33,575 bases of DNA from assembly GCF_030532265.1 (NCBI RefSeq), contig NZ_JAUNLM010000022.1, forward strand, positions 1 through 33,575, written 5' to 3'. Shown one piece after another: positions 9,447 to 16,836 of this stretch. Within the stretch, counting starts at the first letter, position 1. Every line of letters starts with the position of its first letter. The position numbers and the translations under genes are program-made. The DNA is from Clostridium sp. (GTDB lineage: Bacteria; Bacillota; Clostridia; Clostridiales; Clostridiaceae). The notes below the pieces were generated by a model. That model had not been told where the DNA came from. It searched no databases and was given only the letters and a program-made list of their open reading frames with translations.

Positions 9447-10235
9447 CTAAAGCTTACAATCCACTAAAAGTTTTTTAGTTTCTTTATCTCCGTATTCTCT
9501 TATGAAAGAAACCTTATCCATTTCTAATATTTCTAAATCCAAGAAGTTTTTCATATACTCCCTTGTCATTTCACCTTTATCTAATTTTTCAATTAATACA
9601 TCAACAACAAGTTCTGGATCTATACTTTCATAAAGATACTTAACAACATTTATATTATCCTCTATAAAAAGCTTCATTTCATCGTAAGAATATCCAGCTA
9701 TATAATTAATAGCTTCCTCATCTTTAATTACAGAAAGTCTTTTTACTTTAAGAGTTGGCTTTTCTATAAATCTTATTGCTCCCCAATAGTTTAATACTGC
9801 TGCCTCTTGAACTTCTTCTGAAGGATTTTTAATATATTTTATTGCATCATAATCCTTGTTTACAGCTAATAGCTTAAGTTCTTCTGAAGGATTCTCTACA
9901 TATTGAATTGCCCATCCTTTTGACTTAACTGCTTCTTCAATAATTTTTTCATTTGGATTTTTTATATACTTTAATGAATTCCATAAAGCTCTTACAGATG
10001 AAATAGCAACTTCCTCATCTAAATTATCAATATGCTCTATTGATAAAGGGTCACTTTTAACAGCAAGTCTTTGAAGTTCAACACTTGGGTTTTTCATAAA
10101 TTTAATCATCATTCCATTACCTTTAAGAGCTGCCTTTTTCATATCCTCTGTTGGATTTTCAATTTCAGCTATTCTTGTAGGATTTTGTTCTATCATTTTT
10201 ATTATTTCTTTTTCATTTAAATTAACGTCCTTCAC
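9447..10235 (-). CDS. Protein of 22-residue tandem helical repeats, first gene of the MoxR-VWA cluster
   Basis: The 262-residue protein is built almost wholly from a 22-residue unit repeated nine times, about residues 22-219. The pattern is roughly I-x-Y-I-x-N-P-S-E-E-x-x-x-x-A-V-x-x-x-x-x-A. The best units read IKYIKNPSEEVQEAAV and IQYVENPSEELKLLAV. Each unit would form a helix beginning at the NPSEE cap, then a short loop and strand or second short helix, so the whole is likely a solenoid binding surface. Resemblance to DUF4116-like or HEAT-like repeats is loose. There is no signal peptide or membrane segment. It starts at GTG with AGAGGTG upstream, and its stop codon overlaps the ribosome site of the MoxR gene. 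From position it may be the substrate adaptor or target of the MoxR-VWA pair; this is inference. Confidence 0.85.
   Translation of the reverse strand: MKDVNLNEKEIIKMIEQNPTRIAEIENPTEDMKKAALKGNGMMIKFMKNPSVELQRLAVKSDPLSIEHIDNLDEEVAISSVRALWNSLKYIKNPNEKIIEEAVKSKGWAIQYVENPSEELKLLAVNKDYDAIKYIKNPSEEVQEAAVLNYWGAIRFIEKPTLKVKRLSVIKDEEAINYIAGYSYDEMKLFIEDNINVVKYLYESIDPELVVDVLIEKLDKGEMTREYMKNFLDLEILEMDKVSFIREYGDKETKKLLVDCKL
9579..10172 (-). repeat. Nine 66-base coding repeats (22 residues each)
   Basis: Units begin at residues 22, 44, 66, 88, 110, 132, 154, 176 and 198 of the repeat protein, with no insertion between them. The first seven keep the I-N-P-E-A pattern well (units 3 and 7 lose part of NP). 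The eighth and ninth are degenerate. The DNA copies have diverged, so this is an old protein repeat, not a recent tandem duplication. Confidence 0.85.
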
Positions 10236-10476
10236 TATAACACCTCTTAAATAATATATAATAAAGTTTTCTATAACACTTTTTAAAACTAATATTTATA
10301 TTATATTTTTATATAATACCTTTTTAAAAATACAGTAATAAACTTCAAATTCAACTTAATTATTATATAATAATAATTATCATTTATAAATTATATCATT
10401 TCTTACTATTATACTCAACATTAAATCAAAAAATAAATATAAAACTAATAGAATTATAATCATATATTTAAAACAT
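10236..10476. other. AT-rich intergenic region upstream of the repeat-MoxR-VWA cluster
   Basis: This gap should hold the cluster promoter, read on the minus strand. Several TATAAT-like boxes occur (for example near 10301-10316), but none has a convincing -35 partner. I see no open frame with a ribosome site and no strong hairpin apart from the relQ terminator at its right edge. Confidence 0.4.
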
Positions 10477-10511
10477 AAAAAAGCTAGATACTTAAACTTT
10501 AAGCATCTAGC
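10477..10511 (-). terminator. Terminator of relQ
   Basis: On the minus strand GCTAGATGCTTAAA and TTTAAGTATCTAGC form a 14-bp stem with one G-U pair, followed by TTTTTT. It lies 24 bases after the relQ stop. Confidence 0.85.
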
Positions 10512-10535
10512 ACTATTTTCAAATTATATTTAAAA

Positions 10536-11327
10536 TTAATCTTTATATTTATCTATTTCCCTTTTTATAAGACATAGAAGATCATTAAGTTCCCAAACAT
10601 CTCCATCTTCTATTAATTTATTTAACGATTTTTCGTATCTACTTGCCTCAGGTATTTTTCCTAAAGATATTAAAACTAATATGTTATTCATAATATCTGA
10701 TATTATTCCTGATTTAACCTCAAATAATTTTTGAGCATCTTTAATCTCATCTTTTATCTCAAGCATTTCTTCATCAAGCTTAAATGCAGCATCTGCAGCA
10801 CTCTTAAGCTTCCTTTTCAGTTCAACTGGAATTTGCTGCTTGTACTTATAGTTTAATGAATGTTCTATAGTTGCCCAAAAGTTCATAGCAAGGGTTCTTA
10901 TTTGAAATTCTGCCAAAATATCAACTGGTCCTTCTGCCATATTTACAGTATACTTAATTATCATATGGTAGCTTCTATATCCACTTGATTTTACCCCTCT
11001 TACATAGTCCTTCTCATAAAGAACCTGCATATCATTTCTTCCCCTTAAAAGCTCAACAACCCTGTCTATATCATCAACAAACTGACACATAACTCTTATA
11101 CCAGCTATGTCTTCCATTTCATATCTTATTCTATCAACAGGAATCCCAAATTTATTGGCTTTTTCTAATATACTTGCAACTTCCTTAACTCTACCAGTTA
11201 CAAATTCAATTGGAGAATATTCTTTCTTTTTTCTGTATTCTTTTCTTATACTTTTTAGTTTAACTTTTAGTTCGTCTACTGCCTGATCATAAGGCACTAA
11301 AAAACTCTTCCAATCATTTATAGCCAT
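10536..11327 (-). CDS. relQ: Small alarmone synthetase RelQ (GTP pyrophosphokinase)
   Basis: This enzyme transfers pyrophosphate from ATP to GDP or GTP, making the stringent-response alarmones (p)ppGpp. The 263-residue length and the lack of HD hydrolase, TGS and ACT domains mark a small synthetase rather than bifunctional Rel. Family hallmarks: SPIEFVTGRVK with R46, EDIAGIRVMCQFVDDI with D73 as the Mg ligand, the substrate loop KSSGYRSYH, and EFQIRTLAMNFWATIEHSLNYKY near 150, typical of the RelQ/YjbM (SAS1) branch, whose members form tetramers with allosteric regulation. RelP (YwaC) is the alternative but fits less well. The ATG has AGGTGGG at slightly long spacing. Promoter and terminator indicate a single-gene unit. 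The B. subtilis relationship with an adjacent nadF/ppnK gene is not seen here. Confidence 0.93.
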   Translation of the reverse strand: MAINDWKSFLVPYDQAVDELKVKLKSIRKEYRKKKEYSPIEFVTGRVKEVASILEKANKFGIPVDRIRYEMEDIAGIRVMCQFVDDIDRVVELLRGRNDMQVLYEKDYVRGVKSSGYRSYHMIIKYTVNMAEGPVDILAEFQIRTLAMNFWATIEHSLNYKYKQQIPVELKRKLKSAADAAFKLDEEMLEIKDEIKDAQKLFEVKSGIISDIMNNILVLISLGKIPEASRYEKSLNKLIEDGDVWELNDLLCLIKREIDKYKD

Positions 11328-11362
11328 TTAAATAACCCACCTATTCCTTATTACTACACTAT

Positions 11363-11391
11363 ATTATACCAAAATTTAAACTTTATGTGAT
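11363..11391 (-). promoter_or_regulatory. Probable sigma-A promoter of relQ
   Basis: On the minus strand ATCACA (11386-11391) is followed by 17 bases and a perfect TATAAT (11363-11368). Transcription would start near 11356, about 30 bases before the relQ ATG. The -35 is a 4 of 6 match. Confidence 0.5.
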
Positions 11392-11471
11392 ATACCATTT
11401 ATAATTAAAATTATGTTAACTAATAAAAAATCTTAAATAGTATATCTATTATAAATTTAAAACCTAATTAA

Positions 11472-11495
11472 GAGCTAAAAATAAAATTTTAGCCC
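11472..11495 (-). terminator. Weak terminator after the phosphoesterase gene
   Basis: A 9-bp stem, GGGCTAAAA with TTTTAGCTC, forms with a G-U pair only in the minus-strand transcript, which points to that direction. The U-tract after it is poor (TTAATT), so termination may be partial. Confidence 0.5.
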
Positions 11496-11510
11496 TTTTA
11501 CAAAAATCAA

Positions 11511-12200
11511 CTATTCTTTTATAAGCTTAGGATTAAAATCAATAAAATCAGCTGCTGTCATTATATATTCTACTCCATGGAAATCTCCCTCTAAAACTCT
11601 ATTTAAACACTTTCCATGAAGATGCCCATATATAACCTTCTCAACACCATATTCCTTACATATTTCAGTAAACTGGGAAGGTTCAAACTTTTCATTTGTT
11701 GGAGGATAATGAAGCATAACAATAAATTTATTAAATCCCTTTTTCTTAGCTTCATCTAATGAAAGTCTAAGCCTTATACCTTCTCTTAAATATATTTTTT
11801 CATCATGTGCTGTAAATCTATCTGTCCCTGGGCATATCCATCCCCTAGTTCCACATATAGCATATTCTCCATATTCATAAAAATTATTTTGAAGAAATTT
11901 AGTATTCTCAAACATTTTATTTAACTTACTAATACTTCCCCACCAATAATCATGATTTCCTTTTGAAATTATTTTTCTACCTGGAAGATTATTTATCCAT
12001 TTAAGGTCTTCTTCACTTTCATCTGATTTCATTGCCCAAGATATGTCTCCTGCAATTAAAACAGTATCATCTTCTGTTATTTTAGATAACCAATTTACTC
12101 TTATTTTTTCATGATGGTCTCTCCAATGTTCTCCAAATATATCCATTGGCTTATCCCCACTTAAAGCTAAGTGTAAATCTGATATAGCATATAAAGCCAT
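11511..12200 (-). CDS. Calcineurin-like metallophosphoesterase
   Basis: The 229-residue cytoplasmic protein has the full set of metal-binding motifs of this superfamily: DLH (D8, H10), GDISW (D52), GNHDYWW (N82, H83), MLHYPP (H164) and YGHLHG (H193, H195). Two divalent metals would be held by these residues to hydrolyse a phosphoester. It has no signal peptide. The family covers nucleases, protein phosphatases and nucleotide hydrolases; sequence alone does not give the substrate. Conserved Clostridium and Bacillus homologues are usually annotated only as metallophosphoesterase. The ATG has AAAGGTGATT upstream. It lies upstream of relQ on the same strand but with a 183-base gap, a weak terminator and a separate relQ promoter, so co-transcription is unlikely to be essential. 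Confidence 0.9.
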   Translation of the reverse strand: MALYAISDLHLALSGDKPMDIFGEHWRDHHEKIRVNWLSKITEDDTVLIAGDISWAMKSDESEEDLKWINNLPGRKIISKGNHDYWWGSISKLNKMFENTKFLQNNFYEYGEYAICGTRGWICPGTDRFTAHDEKIYLREGIRLRLSLDEAKKKGFNKFIVMLHYPPTNEKFEPSQFTEICKEYGVEKVIYGHLHGKCLNRVLEGDFHGVEYIMTAADFIDFNPKLIKE

Positions 12201-12413
12201 GTCTTAAAATCACCTTTCCATATCTATATTTGTATATAAACAATCAATATTATTAATATATTCTATATAAAACTAAAATTAAAGAAATATTAATTAATGT
12301 ATAAATTAAACATAATAATTAATAACTATATTAATATTCTTTCATCATTTTATAAGCTAATAAACATTATATCATCATATACTTATTTTTTTCCAATGAG
12401 TTTAAAAATATAT

Positions 12414-12449
12414 AAAAAAATAGGGCTCTAATGTACTTAGAAACCCTAT
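12414..12449 (-). terminator. Terminator of the BCCT transporter gene
   Basis: On the minus strand ATAGGG pairs with CCCTAT, extended through CTAA/TTAG with a small internal bulge, followed by seven T residues. It begins 7 bases after the transporter stop. Confidence 0.85.
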
Positions 12450-12456
12450 CTTTATA

Positions 12457-14097
12457 TTAATTTATTTTGTGGTTTACATCATTAACATTTATAATTGTTA
12501 AGCCTTTAGGAAGTCTTAATTTAACAGTTCCTCTGTTTCCATTAAAGTTTCTATTTTCTGTTCCAACATTAATTTTTTCTTGTAACTTATCATTATAAAA
12601 TGCTTTGTCAACTTCCTTAATATTTTCACACCTAACTTCTTTTATAAATGATATTATACTTCCTAAAATAACTATACCAAAGGGCAGCGCCATTACAATA
12701 GTTGCGGTTTGAATCATATCAAATCCTCCTGCAAATAAAAATGCTATTGTAAGTAAACTTTGAGTAACTCCTATAATAATTTTTCTTGAATTTTTTGGTG
12801 CTAATATTCCATCACTTGCAATTACAGATAAAACATAAGTCGCTGAATCTGCTGATGTTATAAAGAATGTAAATAACAAGACAACTGCTATTATACTCAA
12901 TAAAAGTCCAACACCACTAAATTCATTTAATATTACAAAAAGTGCTGTTTCTGTTTTTTGTACTGCTCTATGTGCAACATCTAATGGTGCAGAAATACCA
13001 AGTGTTCCAAATACTAAAAACCAAAGCATACAAAATCCAGCTGGTACTAATAGTACCCCTTTAATAAACTCTTTTATTGTTCTTCCTTTTGAAACTCTAG
13101 CTATAAAAATAGCAACAAATGGTGCCCAAGCAATCCACCAAGCCCAATAAAATATAGTCCACTTAGAATACCAATCCCCTTTTGCAAATAAATTAAACTT
13201 ATCAACAGTTATTGCTTGTACATATTGTCCAATACTTACAGTAAAATTATTAAATAAATCTATCTTTGGAACTATAAGAAATACTCCTAAGAAAAATACT
13301 ACAGCAACACCTAAATTTAAATTTGATAATATTTTTATTCCTTTTTTAACTCCTGTTGTTGCTGATATTAAGAAAAGAACTGTTATTATAGCAATAATAA
13401 AAATTTGGACAGTTTTTGTTTCAGGCACTCCAAACAAATAATTAAGTCCACTATTTATTTGTAAAGTTCCCATTCCAAGAGAAGTAATTATACCCGCTAT
13501 TGTTACGAAAATAGTTAATATATCAACAGTTTTTCCAATAGGTCCTCTAGCTCTTTTCTCTCCTATTAAAGGAATTAAAACTGAACTTAGAAGAATTGGT
13601 TTACCCTTTCTAAAATGCATATATCCAATTATAAGAGCAAGTAATGCATAACAAGCCCAAGCTGATATTCCCCAATGTAAAAAAGATTTTCTAAAAGCAA
13701 AAGCTGCAGCTTCTTTTGTTGCGGCTTCAGCTCCAACTGGATTTAAATAATGGGTTAAAGGCTCTGCAACTCCCCAGAAAACAAGTCCAATTCCAATCCC
13801 TGCACTAAAAAGCATTGCAAACCAAGAAATATTTGAAAACTCTGGTTTTGAATCATCATCTCCAAGCTTTATATTTTTATATTTACTAAATAATAAATAA
13901 ATACTAAATACAAAGAAGAAGGCCATTAAAGCCATAAAATACCACGAGAAATTTTCCGTTGTAAATTTATATGCTTTATCAAAGAATGTTTTAAAATTAT
14001 CAGTAAAAATTCCTCCCCATATAAGAACTACTAAAGATATAATTATAGTTAAATAATAAGTTATATTATTTTTTATATTTTGAATTACACTTTTCAT
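12457..14097 (-). CDS. BCCT-family betaine/choline/carnitine transporter
   Basis: This is a secondary transporter that takes up compatible solutes such as glycine betaine, normally with sodium, to counter osmotic stress. The 546 residues show about 12 membrane segments. Family signatures are SAGIGIGLVFWG (98-109; the GxGxG substrate and sodium loop), SFLHWG (138-143), and the tryptophan-rich region FYWAWWIAWAPF (316-327), whose residues form the aromatic box for the trimethylammonium group. A soluble C-terminal tail of about 60 residues follows the last segment; in BetP-like carriers such tails sense osmotic strength. The ATG is preceded by AAAGGGTG. It is divergent from a BusR-like regulator and the shared 363-base region contains repeated AAAGTTGTCA boxes, so regulation by that protein is likely. 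Substrate (betaine, choline or carnitine) cannot be fixed from sequence; OpuD/BetL-type betaine uptake is my first guess. Confidence 0.92.
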   Translation of the reverse strand: MKSVIQNIKNNITYYLTIIISLVVLIWGGIFTDNFKTFFDKAYKFTTENFSWYFMALMAFFFVFSIYLLFSKYKNIKLGDDDSKPEFSNISWFAMLFSAGIGIGLVFWGVAEPLTHYLNPVGAEAATKEAAAFAFRKSFLHWGISAWACYALLALIIGYMHFRKGKPILLSSVLIPLIGEKRARGPIGKTVDILTIFVTIAGIITSLGMGTLQINSGLNYLFGVPETKTVQIFIIAIITVLFLISATTGVKKGIKILSNLNLGVAVVFFLGVFLIVPKIDLFNNFTVSIGQYVQAITVDKFNLFAKGDWYSKWTIFYWAWWIAWAPFVAIFIARVSKGRTIKEFIKGVLLVPAGFCMLWFLVFGTLGISAPLDVAHRAVQKTETALFVILNEFSGVGLLLSIIAVVLLFTFFITSADSATYVLSVIASDGILAPKNSRKIIIGVTQSLLTIAFLFAGGFDMIQTATIVMALPFGIVILGSIISFIKEVRCENIKEVDKAFYNDKLQEKINVGTENRNFNGNRGTVKLRLPKGLTIINVNDVNHKIN

Positions 14098-14114
14098 TGT
14101 AACACCCTTTCTTT

Positions 14115-14145
14115 TGACAACTCTTTTTTATTTTTAAAGTTGTCA
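14115..14145. promoter_or_regulatory. Inverted TGACAACT pair in front of the BCCT gene, candidate operator
   Basis: TGACAACT (14115-14122) and AGTTGTCA (14138-14145) form an exact 8-bp inverted repeat with a 15-base spacer, centres 23 bases apart. It lies 18-48 bases upstream of the transporter start. The loop and lack of a T-run after it on either gene's path argue against a terminator. BusR-type regulators are known to use bipartite sites, so this is a good operator candidate. Confidence 0.55.
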
Positions 14146-14188
14146 GTATTGTTAAAAATTTTTTATCTCTCATTGATACCACGTTATT

Positions 14189-14210
14189 AAATCAAAATCA
14201 AAATCAAAAT
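14189..14210. repeat. Hexamer repeat AAATCA
   Basis: Three full and one partial copies of AAATCA lie in the BCCT/BusR-like intergenic region, between the operator-like boxes. The array could vary in copy number and alter promoter spacing; no effect is shown. Confidence 0.7.
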
Positions 14211-14231
14211 GATAAGTTTATTCTAAATAAT

Positions 14232-14337
14232 AAGTTGTCACTTTATTTATTTTTTTATTTTTAATAACCTAATATCATATATAAATTAATGCAAAATTTA
14301 ATACTTCATTAATTTATATTATTCATCTAACAACTTT
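14232..14337. promoter_or_regulatory. Further AAGTTGTCA-type boxes nearer the regulator gene
   Basis: AAGTTGTCA recurs exactly at 14232-14240, and a one-mismatch inverted copy, TAACAACTTT, lies at 14328-14337. Centres of the boxes at 14138, 14233 and 14328 are spaced 95 and 95 bases, close to nine helical turns. The last box is about 125 bases before the regulator ATG, a plausible place for autoregulation. Confidence 0.45.
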
Positions 14338-14460
14338 ATAATAACATATAAGTTTTCAAATTTCAAATAATGTATACTTATCACGTTTAAATTCTTCCCT
14401 AATATCTATTAAGTTCATTACATTTATGGTACAATTAATCACTGATAGGGGTGATTCAAT

Positions 14461-15087
14461 ATGGCAAGAAAAGCATCAACTCCAGCATATTTAAAGATAG
14501 CAATTGATGTTGCTTCTAGAATAGTAAACGGTGGTTTTTTAGAAGGTGAAAAACTTTCAGGACGTTCTACTTTAGTAAGTATATATAATGTTTCTCCTGA
14601 AACAATTCGTCGGGCAATAGCACTATTAAGAGATATGAATGTTGTTGAAGTTGAAGAAAAAAGTGGTATTAGAATATGTAGTAAAGATAATGCCTTAAAA
14701 TTTTTAGAACAATTTAAAACTAAAAGTGAATTTACTAATTTAAAAGAAGAAATTTACGATTTACTTGATGAAAAGAAAAATCTTGAAAAAAATTTAGAAA
14801 ATAAAATCCAAAATTTAATAGAATTTGCAACACAACTTAGAAATGTTGGACTTATAGTCCCTTATGAAAGTATAGTTCAACCTAATAGCTTAATGATAGG
14901 TAAAAATTTAGGTGAACTTAATTTTTGGCATAATACTGGTGCAACAATAGTTGGTATAAAAAGAGATGACCACTTATTTCTTTCACCTGGTCCATACTTT
15001 AATATACTTGAAAAGGATATAATAGTTTATGTTGGTGAAAATGACGTTGTAAATAAAGTAAAAAATTACATAACATCAATAGATTAA
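14461..15087 (+). CDS. GntR-type HTH / RCK_C regulator, BusR-like (probable c-di-AMP sensor)
   Basis: The 208-residue protein has an N-terminal GntR winged helix (about 8-74, with the recognition region SPETIRRAIALLRDMNVV), a charged coiled coil (about 90-125), and a C-terminal RCK_C (TrkA_C) domain (about 135-205, with IGKNLGELNF and VGIKRDD). This is the layout of BusR, the c-di-AMP-dependent repressor of betaine uptake in Lactococcus and Streptococcus. RCK_C domains in that group bind c-di-AMP at the dimer interface. Here the neighbour is a single-gene BCCT carrier rather than the BusAB ABC transporter. The ATG has a strong GGGGTGAT six bases upstream. The gene ends directly in a terminator. 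Domain assignment is strong; c-di-AMP binding and control of the neighbour are inferred from family and position. Confidence 0.85.
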   Translation: MARKASTPAYLKIAIDVASRIVNGGFLEGEKLSGRSTLVSIYNVSPETIRRAIALLRDMNVVEVEEKSGIRICSKDNALKFLEQFKTKSEFTNLKEEIYDLLDEKKNLEKNLENKIQNLIEFATQLRNVGLIVPYESIVQPNSLMIGKNLGELNFWHNTGATIVGIKRDDHLFLSPGPYFNILEKDIIVYVGENDVVNKVKNYITSID

Positions 15088-15119
15088 AAAAACCTTGATA
15101 GCGTGCTACCAAGGTTTTT
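15088..15119. terminator. Bidirectional terminator between the BusR-like gene and tyrS
   Basis: AAAAACCTTG and CAAGGTTTTT pair, then one A-C mismatch, then TAG/CTA... closing on a 4-base loop. It has A-runs before and T-runs after, and starts on the base after the regulator stop. tyrS converges from the right. Confidence 0.88.
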
Positions 15120-15181
15120 ATAGTTTAAACTTATATAATTAACTAAAAACAATTTAAACTTTTAATTTTTATATAAATATT

Positions 15182-16408
15182 TTATTCTGCTATAAGCTTA
15201 TAGAATTTCTTTTTACCTCTTTTAATTAATGCTCCATCATCTTTTAAATCTTCTTCAGTAAGAAGTCTCATAAAGTCAGTAACCTTTTCTTCGTTTATTG
15301 TAAGACCACCTTGCTTTATTATTCTCTTACCTTCAGCTTTTGATGGGAATATTTTAACATCAACTAATGCATCTATTAAGCTTTTACCTATAAATTCTTT
15401 CTTTATAACTTCTGTTGGAACATTAGTCATATCATTTCCACCTGCAAAAAGAGCTTGTGATGCTTCTTCAGCTTTTTTAGCTTCTTCTTCTCCATGAACT
15501 AATTTAGTTACTTCAAAAGCAAGAACTTTTTTAGCTTCATTAATTGCTGCACCTTCAAGACTGCTAAGTTCTTTTATTCTATCCATTGGTACAAAAGTTA
15601 AAAGTTTTAAGCATTTTTCAACATCTGCATCTGCTACGTTTCTCCAATATTGATAGAAATCAAATGGTGAACATTTCTCTGGATCAAGCCATAAAGCTCC
15701 TCCAACAGTTTTACCCATTTTTTCACCTTGGCTGTTAGTTAAAAGTGCACAAGTCATTGCAAATACATTATCTCTTGATTTTTTTCTAACTAAATCAACA
15801 CCAGCAATCATATTTGACCATTGGTCGTCTCCACCAAGTTCCATCTTACATCCGTATTTTTTATTTAACACATAGAAGTCATATCCTTGCATTAACATAT
15901 AGTTAAATTCTAAGAATGAAAGACCATTTTCAGTTGCAAGTCTCTTTTTAAAACACTCTGCTGAAAGCATTTTATTTACTGTAAAATGAGCTCCAACTTC
16001 TCTTAAGAAATCAATGTAATTTAAGTCTAATAACCAATCTCCATTATTTACAATAAGAGCTTTATCATCTGTAAAATCAATAAATCTTTCCATTTGTTTC
16101 TTTATTGAGTCAACATTATGTTGAATTTGCTCTTTTGTAAGCATTTTTCTCATATCAGTTTTACCACTTGGGTCTCCAACCATTGCAGTTCCACCACCAA
16201 GTAAAGCTATTGGTCTATGTCCTGCCTTTTGCATATGAGCCATAAACATCATTGCTATAAAATGTCCAACGTGTAAACTATCAGCTGTTGGATCAAATCC
16301 TATATAGAAAGTTATTTTCTCTTTTTCTAATAATTCTCTTGTTTCAGCTTCATGAGTAAATTGCTTTATATAACCACGTTCTAATAATTCGTCTAATACA
16401 CTAGCCAT
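15182..16408 (-). CDS. tyrS: Tyrosyl-tRNA synthetase
   Basis: This enzyme activates tyrosine with ATP and loads tRNA-Tyr. At 408 residues it fits bacterial TyrRS. Motifs: a HIGH-type HVGH (46-49) after FDPTADSL, the tyrosine pocket segments GGDDQWSNM and LMQGYDF, the KMSKS-type KMGKT near 230, and a C-terminal S4 RNA-binding domain containing [15 protein letters not shown]. The frame is open to an ATG at 16429, but GGAGG lies inside that extension, 8 bases before the ATG at 16408, and the family begins at this [12 protein letters not shown]. The proposed promoter leaves a leader of only about 35 bases, with no T-box motif (AGGGTGGNACCGCG), unlike many Firmicute tyrS genes. Confidence 0.97.
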   Translation of the reverse strand: MASVLDELLERGYIKQFTHEAETRELLEKEKITFYIGFDPTADSLHVGHFIAMMFMAHMQKAGHRPIALLGGGTAMVGDPSGKTDMRKMLTKEQIQHNVDSIKKQMERFIDFTDDKALIVNNGDWLLDLNYIDFLREVGAHFTVNKMLSAECFKKRLATENGLSFLEFNYMLMQGYDFYVLNKKYGCKMELGGDDQWSNMIAGVDLVRKKSRDNVFAMTCALLTNSQGEKMGKTVGGALWLDPEKCSPFDFYQYWRNVADADVEKCLKLLTFVPMDRIKELSSLEGAAINEAKKVLAFEVTKLVHGEEEAKKAEEASQALFAGGNDMTNVPTEVIKKEFIGKSLIDALVDVKIFPSKAEGKRIIKQGGLTINEEKVTDFMRLLTEEDLKDDGALIKRGKKKFYKLIAE

Positions 16409-16449
16409 CTTAAATTCCTCCAAATCCATATACTAAATGCCTAATAAAT

Positions 16450-16478
16450 AGTATATATTTAATATGTAAATTTTGCAA
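16450..16478 (-). promoter_or_regulatory. Probable sigma-A promoter of tyrS
   Basis: On the minus strand TTGCAA (16473-16478), a 17-base spacer and TATACT (16450-16455). It would start transcription near 16443, leaving a short leader. The -35 is a 4 of 6 match and the -10 a 5 of 6 match. Confidence 0.5.
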
Positions 16479-16604
16479 TTAAAAAGGCACCTTATTATAA
16501 AATTTTAAGCATACTTTAACTTAAATAATACTTTAGTATAATTTAAATAAATTAATTTTAAATATTATAAAAAAGTTTGTCATTTAATATTCAATTAGAA
16601 TAAA

Positions 16605-16635
16605 TATAAAAGGACTGTAATTTTATACAGTCCTT
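16605..16635. terminator. Hairpin terminator in the gap between the P-loop gene and tyrS
   Basis: AAGGACTGTA (16610-16619) and TACAGTCCTT (16626-16635) pair perfectly around a 6-base loop. On the minus strand TTTTATATTTATT follows, so it most likely ends the transcript of the P-loop gene, about 200 bases after that gene stops. It lacks T-box sequence, so I do not read it as tyrS attenuation. Confidence 0.75.
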
Positions 16636-16836
16636 GCTTTTATTATTTTAAAAATTTTTTAATTTATAATTATCTTGATTTATACCCCATGCTAATATAC
16701 TCAAGTGTATTTCAAAACCTAAAAACAAATTTTAATCTAACTAAAAAACAAAATTTAAATTATTAAAGTAATTGTTTTCAACGAAAATATTTTTATAATT
16801 TTTAATCTTTTAACTTACTTTTTAAATATTTATCTT
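16636..16836. other. 200-base untranslated stretch behind the P-loop gene
   Basis: I see no gene here. A minus-strand ATG at 16690 opens only six codons (MGYKSR) and has no ribosome site. The region between the P-loop stop and the hairpin is unusually long for a simple 3' end and could hold an RNA or a decayed gene; nothing in it is conserved enough for me to recognise. Confidence 0.35.

Noticed and set aside
9447-10235. Repeats considered as a CRISPR array or recent DNA repeat
   Set aside because: The 66-base units are similar only at protein level, have no spacers and lie in one open frame.
16670-16710. Short minus-strand peptide MGYKSR
   Set aside because: Only six codons, no ribosome site; likely chance.
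16409-16836. T-box riboswitch before tyrS
   Set aside because: No AGGGTGGNACCGCG-type sequence, and the hairpin at 16610-16635 lies upstream of the best promoter, followed by a T-run suited to ending the previous transcript.
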